From Rhizobium sp. AQ_MP (GTDB taxonomy: Bacteria > Pseudomonadota > Alphaproteobacteria > Rhizobiales > Rhizobiaceae): DNA of 64,000 bases. Position 1 is the stretch's first letter, and each line of letters starts with the position of its first letter. The DNA lies in the NCBI RefSeq assembly GCF_014237835.1, contig NZ_JACJVI010000011.1, forward strand, positions 85,310 to 149,309, read 5' to 3'. The notes under the pieces were generated by a model that saw only the letters and a program-made list of their open reading frames with translations, ran no database searches and was not told the origin of the DNA. Positions 35,188 to 44,911 of the stretch are shown piece after piece. Made by a program: the position numbers and the translations under genes.

Positions 35188-35609
35188 GCCTTGCCCTCCG
35201 AAGGGACAGGAGAGCCCAGGCGCAGGATGCAGTCTCGCACGCTGTCGGGGATTGGGAGATGGAGCACTTCCTCCGGCAGGAACCAATCGGCCTCCAGGGC
35301 ATCGCTGCGAGCCTCGGCCTCATCCTCGCCAATGGCATCGACCCGGAAGACCGAGAGCAGGAAGTGGCTGTCCCGCACACCCGGCTCCGGACGGAGTTCG
35401 ACGGTCTCGAACAGACGCGGATTGCTGCCAACGATGCCCGTTTCCTCGAACAGTTCCCTGAGCGCCGTTTCCTCCGGTGTCTCGCCGGGTTCGGCCCGAC
35501 CGCCGGGAAAGGCGTAGAGGTCTGCCGCGGGCGGGTTGCCGCGGCGAACGAGGAGATAACGCCCGGCCCGTTCGACGATGGCGGAAGAGGCGAGGCGAGG
35601 CATGCTCAT
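35184..35609 (-). CDS. Nudix hydrolase
   Basis: A 141-residue protein with a perfect Nudix box (GX5EX7REUXEEXGU): GGRAEPGETPEETALREL followed by FEETGI. The preceding strand AGRYLLVRRGNPPAADLYAF is typical of MutT-like ADP-ribose or NTP pyrophosphohydrolases. The substrate cannot be fixed. The start at ATG 35609 is chosen over 35693 because it gives the usual short N-terminus; 35603 is also possible. It is coupled to the TIGR02301 gene downstream. Confidence 0.92.
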   Translation of the reverse strand: MSMPRLASSAIVERAGRYLLVRRGNPPAADLYAFPGGRAEPGETPEETALRELFEETGIVGSNPRLFETVELRPEPGVRDSHFLLSVFRVDAIGEDEAEARSDALEADWFLPEEVLHLPIPDSVRDCILRLGSPVPSEGKA

Positions 35610-35743
35610 GAAACGGGAACTCCGGTCTTTGATACGCAGCAGGTCGCGAAGCAGCGCGCTCACGATTATCGCGGGCTTTGCGAGCCCCTGCAAGCACGGG
35701 ATGGCGTCTTGACCCTCAGGGGGCGGACTGCCATCTACAAGAT

Positions 35744-36508
35744 ATGTGTGGACGTTTTGCGCTGACAGCGAGCCCGGAAGAAGTGGCCGAGATCCTCAAT
35801 GTGATGGAGCTCGAAGGCTTTCCGCCGCGCTACAACATTGCGCCAACCCAGCCGATCCTCGTGGCGGTGGCCTCTCCTCCGGCTGAGCCCGGGTCCAACC
35901 GACCGGATCGCATGGTCGTGCTCGTGCGCTGGGGACTGATCCCCTCCTGGGTCAAGGATCCCAAGGAATTCACGCTGCTGATCAACGCGCGCTCGGAGAC
36001 CGCGATCGAGAAGGCCTCCTTCCGCGCTGCCATGCGCCACCGACGGATTCTCGTGCCAGCCTCCGGCTTCTACGAATGGCATCGCCCACCCAAGGAAAGC
36101 GGTGAGAAGTTGCAGGCCTATTGGATCCGCCCGCGCAATGGCGGCATCGTCTGCTTCGGCGGGCTGATGGAAACCTACATGTCGAAGGACGGCTCGGAAC
36201 TCGATACCGGCTGCATCCTGACGGTCGGCGCCAACAGAACCATTGGCGAAATCCATGACCGCATGCCGGTGGTTATCGCCCCCGAGGACTTCACCCGTTG
36301 GCTTGACTGCCGGGCCGGCGAACCGCGCGACGTCGTCGACCTGCTGCGTCCCGCGCCAGAGGACTTCTTCGAGACGATCCCGGTGTCCGACCTGGTCAAC
36401 AAGGTCGCCAATGTCGGGCCGGAACTGCAGACGCCGGTTGCGCTGGCGCCAAAAAAGCAAAAGCCCGCAGCGGACAAGTCCGACAACGGGCAGATGAACC
36501 TGTTTTAG
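35744..36508 (+). CDS. SRAP-family protein (HMCES/YedK-like)
   Basis: A 254-residue SRAP protein. After removal of Met1, the catalytic Cys2 (MCGRFAL) forms a thiazolidine crosslink with abasic sites in single-stranded DNA and so shields them. Other active-site signatures are present: RYNIAPTQP, the NARSETA loop, SGFYEW and the histidine in IHDRMPV. The C-terminus is charged and disordered. The start is fixed by the need for Cys2; the upstream in-frame codon at 35678 would bury it. Confidence 0.94.
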   Translation: MCGRFALTASPEEVAEILNVMELEGFPPRYNIAPTQPILVAVASPPAEPGSNRPDRMVVLVRWGLIPSWVKDPKEFTLLINARSETAIEKASFRAAMRHRRILVPASGFYEWHRPPKESGEKLQAYWIRPRNGGIVCFGGLMETYMSKDGSELDTGCILTVGANRTIGEIHDRMPVVIAPEDFTRWLDCRAGEPRDVVDLLRPAPEDFFETIPVSDLVNKVANVGPELQTPVALAPKKQKPAADKSDNGQMNLF

Positions 36509-36565
36509 TGCAGTCATGGCCGACCGGGGAGGGGCCTGCCGTGTGATTGCGTAGGGGACGGCGCC

Positions 36566-36703
36566 TCAGGCGACCTTCGGTGCCGGCTTGCGCTTCAGCA
36601 TCAGGGCTGCCGCGAGAACGGCCTTCAGGCCGAGCGGGCGGTAGTTCAGTGCCAGATTTTCGTTTGCCGGCTTCTGCTGCTCGGCTTGGGTCTCGGTCGT
36701 CAT
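36566..36703 (-). CDS. Small hypothetical protein (45 residues)
   Basis: MTTETQAEQQKPANENLAL leads into a hydrophobic helix GLKAVLAAALMLKRKPAP. GAGGA lies eight bases before the ATG at 36703. The pattern of a polar head with a short basic-flanked hydrophobic helix suggests a membrane-associated microprotein. No family name is known to me. Confidence 0.6.
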   Translation of the reverse strand: MTTETQAEQQKPANENLALNYRPLGLKAVLAAALMLKRKPAPKVA

Positions 36704-36898
36704 TGTCGTTTCCTCGGAGTGTTTCCTGACCAGTGCATTTTTTTGTTTTGCGGCTCTCTCTGCGGAGATCATGACAAAAGCGTGACCTTGGCTGTGACTC
36801 AAATCAAATTTGGAGAAAAAGAGTAGAAATGGAGAGCCCCGCACAAGCTTTTGGGCCTGGCGGGGCTGAAAATTCTTCAATTCGCAGGACAAAGGGCA

Positions 36899-37759
36899 TC
36901 AGACACCCCGATCGATCTCCGAAAGTCCCTTCTCAGCTGATTCTTCGCCGATGGTCAGCGTGCCGTACCGACGGTGCCAGTTCCTCGCGCCAAAGGGCAG
37001 CGAGCAGAGATACAGAAGCACACTGACAACAAGCACTTCCCAGGTGAAGCTCATCAGAAGCGCGACATAGAGCACGACGCCGAGAATCATCGGCAGAACG
37101 AGATCGCGCCGAATATGGCTCGTCTCTGACTTGCCGGACCAGACCGGAAGGCGGCTGACGAGAAGATAGGCGATGACGATCGTATAGGCCGTGCTGGCAT
37201 AGGCGAAGATGCCAACCGGCGCGACCCCGAGAAAGCCGAGATAGACCGGCAGCATGACGAGTGCTGCACCTGCCGGGGCCGGCACGCCGACGAAGAACTC
37301 GGACTGCCAGGGTGCCTTGGTTTCGCGCTCAGCCATGACGTTGAACCGTGCCAGACGAAGTCCGGCCGCGATCGCGTAAATGAGAGCGGCAATCCATCCC
37401 AGCGAACGTGCCTGGTCGAGCACGAAAACGTAGAGGACGAGGGCGGGGGCGACACCGAAATTGATGATGTCGGCGAGCGAATCCATCTGCGCGCCGAACT
37501 TGGATGTCGCCTTCATCATTCGGGCGACGCGACCGTCGATCCCGTCGAGGAAAGCGGCAGCGAGCACCATGGCGACCGCCAGCTCGTAGCGGTTTTCGAA
37601 GGCCAGCCGGATGCCGGTGAGCCCCGCGCAGATCGCGAGCACGGTAATCAGGTTTGGAATGATCAGACGCAGCGGTATTTCACGCAGCCTGGGCCCGCGA
37701 GCCCCGGAATCGGAAGCACTGATACTACGCGTGTCACTCGTGCGGGTCTGATCGTCCAT
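36899..37759 (-). CDS. pssA: CDP-diacylglycerol-serine O-phosphatidyltransferase
   Basis: A 286-residue membrane enzyme that makes phosphatidylserine from CDP-diacylglycerol and serine. The CDP-alcohol phosphotransferase motif D(x2)DG(x2)AR(x8)G(x3)D(x3)D is complete: D72, D75, G76, A79, R80, G89, D93, D97. About eight hydrophobic segments follow. It starts 11 bases after psd, giving a two-gene unit for phosphatidylethanolamine synthesis. Confidence 0.95.
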   Translation of the reverse strand: MDDQTRTSDTRSISASDSGARGPRLREIPLRLIIPNLITVLAICAGLTGIRLAFENRYELAVAMVLAAAFLDGIDGRVARMMKATSKFGAQMDSLADIINFGVAPALVLYVFVLDQARSLGWIAALIYAIAAGLRLARFNVMAERETKAPWQSEFFVGVPAPAGAALVMLPVYLGFLGVAPVGIFAYASTAYTIVIAYLLVSRLPVWSGKSETSHIRRDLVLPMILGVVLYVALLMSFTWEVLVVSVLLYLCSLPFGARNWHRRYGTLTIGEESAEKGLSEIDRGV

Positions 37760-37770
37760 CGGTAACCTCC

Positions 37771-38469
37771 TCAGCTACGGCGGCTGATGACCGGACCCTT
37801 GGCAGAGCCGAATTCGGCAATCACGGTTTCCCCGGCAATCGCCGTCTGGCCGAGCGAGACGCGCGGTTCGGCACCGGCCGGCAGGAAGACATCGAGGCGC
37901 GACCCGAACCGGATGAGACCGAAGCGTTCACCGGCGTCCAGCGGTTCGTTCGTGTTCGTCCAGCAGATGATGCGACGCGCCACGAGGCCGGCAATCTGCA
38001 CGACGCCAATCGGGCCATGCTTGCTCTCGATCACCAGGCCGTTGCGCTCGTTGTCGGTCGAGGCCTTGTCCAGCTCGGCGTTGAGGAACTGACCCTCTTT
38101 GTAAGCAACTGTGGTGACGCGGCCGCGCACCGGCGCCCGGTTCACATGGCAGTTGAACACGTTCATGAAGACGGTGATGCGCAGCATCGGCTCATGGCCG
38201 AGATTGAGCTCTTCCGGCGGCACGACCATCTGCACCGAGGACACGCGCCCGTCCGCCGGGCTGATGACAAGGTCGTCGTCCTGCGGTGTGACCCGCTCTG
38301 GATCACGGAAGAAATAGGCGCACCACAGCGTCAGCACCATCCCGATCCAGAACAGGGGATCCCAGATCCAGCCGAGCACCAGCGACGCAACGAAGAAGGC
38401 CGCGACGAAGGGATAGCCTTCCTTGTGCACTGGCACGATCGTCTTGCGGATGGTTTCGAACAGATCCAT
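37771..38469 (-). CDS. psd: Phosphatidylserine decarboxylase proenzyme
   Basis: A 232-residue short-type decarboxylase. The self-cleavage site is G189-S190 in IRFGSRLDV; the serine becomes the pyruvoyl group of the alpha subunit. N-terminal hydrophobic segments (about 20-55) tether it to the membrane. Family phrases [13 protein letters not shown] and [18 protein letters not shown] are intact. It converts phosphatidylserine from PssA to phosphatidylethanolamine, the precursor of rhizobial phosphatidylcholine. Its ATG lies 248 bp from the divergent GGDEF gene. Confidence 0.96.
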   Translation of the reverse strand: MDLFETIRKTIVPVHKEGYPFVAAFFVASLVLGWIWDPLFWIGMVLTLWCAYFFRDPERVTPQDDDLVISPADGRVSSVQMVVPPEELNLGHEPMLRITVFMNVFNCHVNRAPVRGRVTTVAYKEGQFLNAELDKASTDNERNGLVIESKHGPIGVVQIAGLVARRIICWTNTNEPLDAGERFGLIRFGSRLDVFLPAGAEPRVSLGQTAIAGETVIAEFGSAKGPVISRRS

Positions 38470-38717
38470 GGGGTCCTCGGTCTTTGATTTTCTGTCGCCC
38501 GTGACTACTCTGAAAGCCTCAGATGGGCAATGCCGGCCATCAAATCAAGCCGGCTTAATGCAGATGTGACCCCGCGCGGGTGGCCCAAAAAAAGACTGCC
38601 GTGAAAAAATATCGGCGATGTTTTGTAAATGATTTCACCCTAAAAAAAGGGTGTAGAATTTTAGGAGGATCCGAATTTCGGCGCCGAACGAGGGCCGGTT
38701 CGGGCAAGGAATGACCG

Positions 38718-40001
38718 TTGCTGCTCGCCAGGAAACATGAACCAGATTCGGACGCCCAATCGCTTTCCACGATTTCCTGGCACTCGAGCAGCGGTCTGCC
38801 GCCGCCTCCGGTCATCGCAACGCTGTCGCCGTCCTCTGTCGCGGATATAGAACACCTTCGCAATTTTTCTGTTTGCTTTCTTGATTGCGCTGACAGGGGT
38901 TCGATTGAGGACGTCTTGGAGCTGCGCGCCATCTGCGGCGATACACTTTTTATCGTGGCCGTCACCGGAGCGGTGAGTGCCGAAGTGCATGCTGCACTGT
39001 TCGATGCCGGCATCGACGATCTCCTCTCTGAAGAGAGCCCGCAGCATTTGCTGCGCTGTCTGCTGCGGGCCAGGCGTCACCTCACGCTGCTGCACGCACA
39101 GGAACGCAAGCTTGATGCCCTGCAGGACAAGCTCGACGCCTGGCAGGACGGGCTCGACCATCTGCCGACTCCAATCTACATCAAGGATGTGGCCGGCCGG
39201 TATATCGGCTGCAACACGGCATTTAGCCAATTCGTCGGAACAGAGCGCCACCATGTCATAGGCCAGACCCTTGCCGATTTTCTGCCCCATGACACTGCAG
39301 AGGCTCACCGAGAATCCGATCTCGATGTCATGCGCAGCGGAGGCGTGATCAGGGTAGAGACGGATGTCTGCGTGCCGGACACCGGCATGCGGCACGTCAT
39401 GCTGCATAAGGCCTGCATTGCCGCGCCGGATGGTGGTCTTCGCGGGATTGCCGGGGTGCTGATCGACATTACTGAGCGCAAGGAACTGGAGGCGCGGCTG
39501 ACGGCCGCTGCCGAGCGCGACCCGCTCACCAATGCCTTCAACCGTCGCAAGTTCTTTCAGGTCGCGGCATCCGCCGTCGAGCGGATCTCGCAGGGTGAGA
39601 CGCGCTTTGCCGTCGCCGTCATCGATATCGACCACTTCAAGGTGATCAACGACCAACTGGGGCACGGCGAAGGTGATGTCACGCTTTGCTCCATCGTCGA
39701 TACGCTGCGCGCCTATGAGGATGACGGCGTGCTGGTGGCGCGTGCGGGTGGCGAGGAGTTCTTCGCCTTTTTCTCGGGCGAAAACGCGGTTCAGGCCGAG
39801 CAGCTTCTGGAGCGCATGCGCGCCGACATAGCCCGGTATTGTCAGGTGGTCACCGAAATCGGCACTGCCGGCACGATCAGCATCGGCCTTGCGGATTTCG
39901 ATCCGATGCAGGAAAGCATTGACCAGGCCCTGCGGCGTGCGGATCTGGCACTCTATCGTGCCAAGCGCGACGGCCGAAACCGCCTGTGCAAGGCACCCTG
40001 A
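38718..40001 (+). CDS. PAS-GGDEF diguanylate cyclase with degenerate receiver-like N-terminus
   Basis: Up to 427 residues. The N-terminal 130 residues have the rhythm of a response-regulator receiver (FSVCFLDCADRG, TLFIVAVTGAVSAEVHAAL, FDAGIDDLLSEE, QHLLRCLLRARRHL) but lack clear phosphorylation residues. A PAS domain (about 145-260, LPTPIYIKDVAGRYIGCN, GVLIDITERKELEARL) and a GGDEF domain follow. The active-site loop reads RAGGEEFF, a functional GGEEF. I see no RxxD inhibitory site five residues before it. It should make cyclic di-GMP. The frame has no ATG near its beginning; the TTG at 38718 is the furthest upstream start and is uncertain. Confidence 0.85.
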   Translation: MLLARKHEPDSDAQSLSTISWHSSSGLPPPPVIATLSPSSVADIEHLRNFSVCFLDCADRGSIEDVLELRAICGDTLFIVAVTGAVSAEVHAALFDAGIDDLLSEESPQHLLRCLLRARRHLTLLHAQERKLDALQDKLDAWQDGLDHLPTPIYIKDVAGRYIGCNTAFSQFVGTERHHVIGQTLADFLPHDTAEAHRESDLDVMRSGGVIRVETDVCVPDTGMRHVMLHKACIAAPDGGLRGIAGVLIDITERKELEARLTAAAERDPLTNAFNRRKFFQVAASAVERISQGETRFAVAVIDIDHFKVINDQLGHGEGDVTLCSIVDTLRAYEDDGVLVARAGGEEFFAFFSGENAVQAEQLLERMRADIARYCQVVTEIGTAGTISIGLADFDPMQESIDQALRRADLALYRAKRDGRNRLCKAP

Positions 40002-40036
40002 CCGCAGCGGACCACTCCGAGTTCGTCCTGGAGCGC

Positions 40037-41926
40037 TCAGACCGCCGGCGAACGTCGAACCACCACGCCGAGTTCGTCGCTTTCACGAACCTGACGCAGC
40101 TTTTCTTCCGCCTGGGTCGCCTCGCGCTGACGGTTCCACATCGATGCATAAAGCCCATTCTGCTCCAGCAACTCCGAATGACTGCCGCGCTCGGCAATCT
40201 CGCCACCCTTCAGCACGATGATCTCGTCCGCCCCGACCACCGTCGAGAGCCGGTGCGCAATCACCAGCGTCGTGCGGTTCTTCGAGACGATGTCGAGCGC
40301 CGACTGGATCTCGTGTTCCGTAGTCGTGTCGAGCGCTGACGTCGCCTCATCGAGGATCAGGATCGGCGGCGCCTTCAGCACGGTGCGGGCAATGGCAACA
40401 CGCTGTTTCTCACCACCCGAGAGCTTGAGACCCCGCTCGCCGACCTTGGTGGCAAAGCCTTCCGGGAGTTCCTTGATGAAGTGCGAGATCTGCGCCACTT
40501 CGGCGGCCTGTTCGATCTCCGCATCCGAGGCACCGGGTCGTCCATAGCGGATGTTGTAGGCGATCGTGTCGTTGAACAGAACGGTGTCCTGCGGGACCAT
40601 GCCGATGGCCGCTCTCAGCGACTTCTGCGTCACGTCGCGAACATCCTGTCCGTCGATGGTGATCGATCCCTTCTGAACGTCGTAGAAACGATAGAGCAGG
40701 CGAGAGATCGTCGACTTGCCGGCGCCGGAAGGGCCGACCACGGCGACCGTCTTGCCGGCCGGCACCTCGAAGGAGACGCCCTTCAGGATCGGCCGGTCGG
40801 GATCATAATGGAAATGCACGTCCTTGAAAGCGATGGCCCCTTGCGCGATGGCGAGCGGTATTGCGCCCGGCTTGTCGACCACTTCCGCCTCGACCTCCAG
40901 CAGATCGAACATCTGCTCGATATCGGTCAGGCCCTGACGGATTTCGCGGTAGACGAAGCCGATGAAGTTGAGCGGGATCGACAGCTGCATCAGCATGGCA
41001 TTGACGAAGACGAAGTCGCCAATCGTCTGTTCGCCGCGCTGCACGGCGAGCGCCGACATGACCATGATGATCGCCGTACCCACGCCGAAGATCAGGCCCT
41101 GGCCGAAGTTGAGCCAGCCAAGCGAGGTCCAGACCTGGGTCGCGGACTTCTCGTATTTCGCCATCGAGGCGTCGAAGCGCTTGGCCTCCATCTCCTCGTT
41201 GCCGAAATATTTGACCGTCTCGAAATTGAGGAGCGAATCGATCGCCTTGGTATTGGCGTCGGTGTCGCTGTCGTTCATTGCGCGGCGGATGCCGATGCGC
41301 CAGTCGGAAGCCCGGATCGTGAACCAGATATAGGCCCAGACGGTGAAGGCGGTGACGCCGAGATAGGAGAAGCCGTAGGTCCACCAGAAGATCGCGGCCG
41401 TCAGCAGGAATTCGATCAACGTCGGAACCGAGTTGAGGATCGTGAAGCGCACGATCGTTTCGATGCCCTTGGTGCCGCGCTCGATGATGCGCGACAGGCC
41501 GCCGGTCTTTCGCTCCAGATGGAAGCGCAGCGACAGCTGGTGCATGTGCACAAAGGTCTTGTAGGCGAGTTGCCGCACCGCATGCTGGCCGACGCTGGCA
41601 AACAGCGCATCGCGCAGCTGATTGAGGCCGACCTGCAGGATGCGGGTCACATTGTAGAAGATGACTAGGGCGACGGCGCCCAGCAGAAAGGTCGGCAGAA
41701 GGCCGGCCATGTCGATCTTGCCGTCCAGTGCATCAGTCGCCCACTTGAAGAAATAGGGAACGAGGATCAGCACGAATTTCGAGATGATCAGGAAGATCGT
41801 GGCCCAGACGACCCGCATCTTCAGATCGAAGCGATCGGCCGGCCACATATAGGGCCAGAGATTGACAAGGGTCTGCATCGGGTTCCCGTCATCGGCCGAT
41901 ACCGTCTTCTTGCTTGCCTCTGCCAT
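40037..41926 (-). CDS. Atm1-type ABC exporter (fused permease and ATPase)
   Basis: A 629-residue half-transporter with six membrane helices (about 40-320) and a nucleotide-binding domain. Walker A is GPSGAGKST, the signature is LSGGEKQRVAIAR, Walker B is ILILDEATSALD, and the H-loop is IAHRLSTV. The membrane part has NDSDTDANTKAIDSLLNFE and VKYFGNEEMEAKRFD, characteristic of the Atm1/HMT1 group. That group exports glutathione-linked sulfur species or metal-thiol conjugates. It is monocistronic, preceded by a terminator that closes the LysM gene. Confidence 0.93.
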   Translation of the reverse strand: MAEASKKTVSADDGNPMQTLVNLWPYMWPADRFDLKMRVVWATIFLIISKFVLILVPYFFKWATDALDGKIDMAGLLPTFLLGAVALVIFYNVTRILQVGLNQLRDALFASVGQHAVRQLAYKTFVHMHQLSLRFHLERKTGGLSRIIERGTKGIETIVRFTILNSVPTLIEFLLTAAIFWWTYGFSYLGVTAFTVWAYIWFTIRASDWRIGIRRAMNDSDTDANTKAIDSLLNFETVKYFGNEEMEAKRFDASMAKYEKSATQVWTSLGWLNFGQGLIFGVGTAIIMVMSALAVQRGEQTIGDFVFVNAMLMQLSIPLNFIGFVYREIRQGLTDIEQMFDLLEVEAEVVDKPGAIPLAIAQGAIAFKDVHFHYDPDRPILKGVSFEVPAGKTVAVVGPSGAGKSTISRLLYRFYDVQKGSITIDGQDVRDVTQKSLRAAIGMVPQDTVLFNDTIAYNIRYGRPGASDAEIEQAAEVAQISHFIKELPEGFATKVGERGLKLSGGEKQRVAIARTVLKAPPILILDEATSALDTTTEHEIQSALDIVSKNRTTLVIAHRLSTVVGADEIIVLKGGEIAERGSHSELLEQNGLYASMWNRQREATQAEEKLRQVRESDELGVVVRRSPAV

Positions 41927-41951
41927 CCCCGACCTCTCGCTTGTCTGCAGA

Positions 41952-41985
41952 TTAAAAAGCGGCGATCCCGTTTAAGGATCGCCGC
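41952..41985 (-). terminator. Rho-independent terminator of the LysM gene
   Basis: On the minus strand a perfect 10-bp stem, GCGGCGATCC with GGATCGCCGC and a seven-base loop, is followed by TTTTTAAT. It separates the LysM gene from the ABC exporter. Confidence 0.92.
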
Positions 41986-42039
41986 CTTCACTCAATTAGG
42001 TTTTCGTTGCCGCCAATACAATGACGCAACGGTGAAAGC

Positions 42040-44127
42040 TCAGTTCACCGGTTCGCCCTGCAGGCGCTTGCGGTGGATCTCCTCGGCATTCGGAAGAGCG
42101 TCACGCGGTACGGTGAACACCTGTCCCGGCTCGATCATGTCGGGATTGTTGATCTGGTTGGCATTCGCCAGATAGATCGTGGTGTAACGCACACCCTGAC
42201 CATAGACGCGCCGGGAGATCTGCCAGAGCGTATCGCCTCGGCGGATGATGACGCTGCTGTCGCTTTGCGCCAGAGGTGCCTGCTGGATCGTCTTCGGCTC
42301 CGCAGAGGCTGTCGCGTCGGACGTTGCCGGAGCTGTTGTGCCAGCATCTGCCGCCGCCGCCGGCGCTGCGGCAGTCTGTTCGGGTGTCGGTTCGGCGAGA
42401 AGGTCGCGGATCAGCGCCACAAGCTTCGGCAAGGCGGCACCCAGCGCATCGACATCGCCTGTTGGAACCGACTGAAGCAGAGCGAGCGCTTCCTTGGCCT
42501 TGGCGGAATGGGCACTGATGGCTGCCGTGAAGTCCGGTGCAGCAGTTGCGCCAGGGCGGAAGTCGATGATCGACTGCAGGCCGATCTGGGTGGCGGACCG
42601 AGCGGCCGCCGCCTGCTCCAGCGCCGGCTTCTGGCCATTGGCGAAGAGGTTCTCGAGGATCGTCATCGCCTTCGTCAGTGAAATCCGCAGCCGCTCGAAT
42701 TCGACCTGTTCCGGGCTTTGCGAAGAGGAAGCCGCAGGCGGTTTTGTCTGGGCAACGACCGACACCTGTTCGCCCGCTGGACGCTCGAAGGGGACGGAGG
42801 CGCGCACGACGACCTTGCCGGTCGCATCAAGCAGTTCCACCTCGATGATGTGGTTGCCGACTTCGAGCTTGATTTCGCCTTCGATGACGAAGTTGCCGCT
42901 GCCATCGCTCACCGCCTCGCCGATCGTGGTCTTGTTGGCAAAGCCGCGAACGGTCGCACCCGCCGGCGCCTTGCCCGCCACGAAGATGCGGTCGCCCTCG
43001 ATTTCGACGGCTGTGACCTGAACTTCGGTCGCGCCGGGAAGGGCGGCGGGCTCTTCGGCGACCGGTTCAGCGGCGGGAGCAGCAGCGGTTTGACTGCCGC
43101 CAGGAAGTGTGGGCGCCGTGCCCGCGAGTTCCGTTGCCGCAGCCGGGAGATCCGGCAGAGTGACGGACCCGGCGGTAGCAGGCGTGGTTGCAGGCGTCGT
43201 GGGCGCGGTAGCCGGGGCAGCATTGGCCTGCGCCGCAGTGGCGTTCTCTGCACCGGGCAGTGTGATCAGACGGCTCGCCTCGCCGGGTTTGGACACCATG
43301 GCAAGCAACTCACCCTTGCCGCCTTCGGGTACGGAAATCGTCGCAACTTCCTCCGACGTCACGACCTTGCCATCCGGTGCTGTCGCTCGGATCTGGAGCG
43401 AGTGGTCGCCCGGCGCGAGCGGCTGATCGAGCACGGCGGCGAAATCACCGGTGCCATCGACTGTCTGCGAGGAAATGACCTGTTCACCGTTTAGGATTTC
43501 GACCTTGGCACCCGGAACCGCATTGCCGGCGATCACGGTCGAACCATCGGGCTCGACGCGCAGCACGTCGAAGCGCGGCGCAACCTCGGCCGCAGCGGCG
43601 GGGGCGGCCGGGGTGACCGGCTTGCCGAGCAGCGCATCCTTGATCGAGGCGATCATGCCTGCCGCCTGGGCCGGATCGGCCGGCAGTTTCTGGATCATGC
43701 TGAGTGCAAGTGTTGCATCCGCTTGAACGGCCTTGATGCCGTCTATCACCGCTGCATCCAGACCCTGCGGGACCTCGATTGTGGAAAGAGCCTGAAGCGC
43801 TCCCTGGGCCAGTGTCCTGGCAGCCGTATAGGCTTCGATACCCGGTGTCCTGCCATCGGCGAAGAGGGCTGTCATGCCGTCGACTGCCGCAACGGCCTCG
43901 CTCTTCAGGCGGTCCATCTTTTGCGTTGCGGCGGCTGCAACATCGGCGACAGCGGTTTCCGCAGTGGCTTTGGCCTGATCGGTGGCCGACTTCACGGCAT
44001 CGGCGGCTGCGTTCACGGTCGGTGCGTCACCGGCCGTCGTATTGAGCCGCGGCATGATGACGAAGACCATCAGCGAGGTCACGATGGCAAGCACAAGCAG
44101 GACCACCCAGAGGGCACGGTTCTTCAT
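42040..44127 (-). CDS. Membrane-anchored Ig-like/LysM domain protein
   Basis: A 695-residue protein. An uncleaved N-terminal anchor (ALWVVLLVLAIVTSLMVFVI) is followed by Ala-rich helical segments. Two Ig-like or carboxypeptidase-regulatory-like beta domains follow, related to each other: RVEPDGSTVIAGNAVPGAKV with SQTVDGTGDFAAVLDQ, and VEIEGDRIFVAGKAPAGATV with AVSDGSGNFVIEGE. Long Pro/Ala/Thr linkers separate them. The C-terminus is a LysM domain (IIRRGDTLWQISRRVYGQG, NPDMIEPGQVFTVP) that binds peptidoglycan. The layout is like the long LysM proteins common in Rhizobiales. It probably bridges inner membrane and cell wall; no enzymatic motif is seen. Confidence 0.88.
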   Translation of the reverse strand: MKNRALWVVLLVLAIVTSLMVFVIMPRLNTTAGDAPTVNAAADAVKSATDQAKATAETAVADVAAAATQKMDRLKSEAVAAVDGMTALFADGRTPGIEAYTAARTLAQGALQALSTIEVPQGLDAAVIDGIKAVQADATLALSMIQKLPADPAQAAGMIASIKDALLGKPVTPAAPAAAAEVAPRFDVLRVEPDGSTVIAGNAVPGAKVEILNGEQVISSQTVDGTGDFAAVLDQPLAPGDHSLQIRATAPDGKVVTSEEVATISVPEGGKGELLAMVSKPGEASRLITLPGAENATAAQANAAPATAPTTPATTPATAGSVTLPDLPAAATELAGTAPTLPGGSQTAAAPAAEPVAEEPAALPGATEVQVTAVEIEGDRIFVAGKAPAGATVRGFANKTTIGEAVSDGSGNFVIEGEIKLEVGNHIIEVELLDATGKVVVRASVPFERPAGEQVSVVAQTKPPAASSSQSPEQVEFERLRISLTKAMTILENLFANGQKPALEQAAAARSATQIGLQSIIDFRPGATAAPDFTAAISAHSAKAKEALALLQSVPTGDVDALGAALPKLVALIRDLLAEPTPEQTAAAPAAAADAGTTAPATSDATASAEPKTIQQAPLAQSDSSVIIRRGDTLWQISRRVYGQGVRYTTIYLANANQINNPDMIEPGQVFTVPRDALPNAEEIHRKRLQGEPVN

Positions 44128-44284
44128 TTCTCAAGTCTCCCGGCGGATGAGCCGCCATTCCCTTGGAATTGCTAGCGTCAACCCGATGAATCGACAAGCG
44201 GCGATGGATCAATCCACCCGGCCGGACAAGGGTTTTCAGCCAATTTTGTTGACCTGAAGCGGGCGAGCCTGTTTTTTGCCTCGC

Positions 44285-44905
44285 ATGAGCGAACAGAAAA
44301 CTCCGATTCGATCCGTCTGCGTCTATTGTGGCTCCCAGCCCGGACGCGATCCCGCCTTCATGGACGCCGGCCGCAAATTCGGCCGCGCTCTGGCAGAAAG
44401 CAATCTCCGCCTGGTCTATGGCGGCGGCACCAAGGGCATCATGGGAGCGGTCGCCTCGGGCGTGCTCTCGGCCGGCGGCCATGTGACTGGCATCATACCC
44501 GAATTCCTGGTCGACATGGAAGCGACCCGCCATTCGCTCGGCCAGCTCAACGAACTGATCATCACCAAGGACATGCACGAGCGCAAGCATGCCATGTTCG
44601 AACGCTCGGATGCCTTCGTCACCTTACCCGGCGGTATTGGCACGCTGGAGGAGATCGTCGAGATCATGACCTGGGGCCAGCTCGGCCGCCACGCCAAGCC
44701 CATGGTCTTTGCAAACGTCAACGACTTCTGGAAGCCGATGCTGGAGCTCATCGACCACATGTCGGCCTCCGGCTTCATCCATACCGCCCATCTGGTGCGC
44801 CCGCTGGTCATCGACCGGATCGAGGATATCGTGCCGGCGATTCTTCAGCGCTGGTCCGAAACCGGAGCGCCCGAAGGCGACCCGGCGACCATTTCAAAGC
44901 TTTGA
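44285..44905 (+). CDS. LOG-family protein (cytokinin riboside 5'-monophosphate phosphoribohydrolase type)
   Basis: A 206-residue Rossmann-fold protein. It has VYGGGTKGIMGAVASGVL for nucleotide binding and the diagnostic PGGIGTLEE catalytic motif, with RKHAMFERSDAFVTL just before it. Members hydrolyse nucleoside 5'-monophosphates to base plus ribose phosphate. In plants and some plant-associated bacteria this frees active cytokinins, but in most bacteria the physiological role is uncertain. The frame opens at TTG 44276; ATG 44285 is preferred. It converges with rarD, with six bases between stops. Confidence 0.9.
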   Translation: MSEQKTPIRSVCVYCGSQPGRDPAFMDAGRKFGRALAESNLRLVYGGGTKGIMGAVASGVLSAGGHVTGIIPEFLVDMEATRHSLGQLNELIITKDMHERKHAMFERSDAFVTLPGGIGTLEEIVEIMTWGQLGRHAKPMVFANVNDFWKPMLELIDHMSASGFIHTAHLVRPLVIDRIEDIVPAILQRWSETGAPEGDPATISKL

Positions 44906-44911
44906 GCGAGA

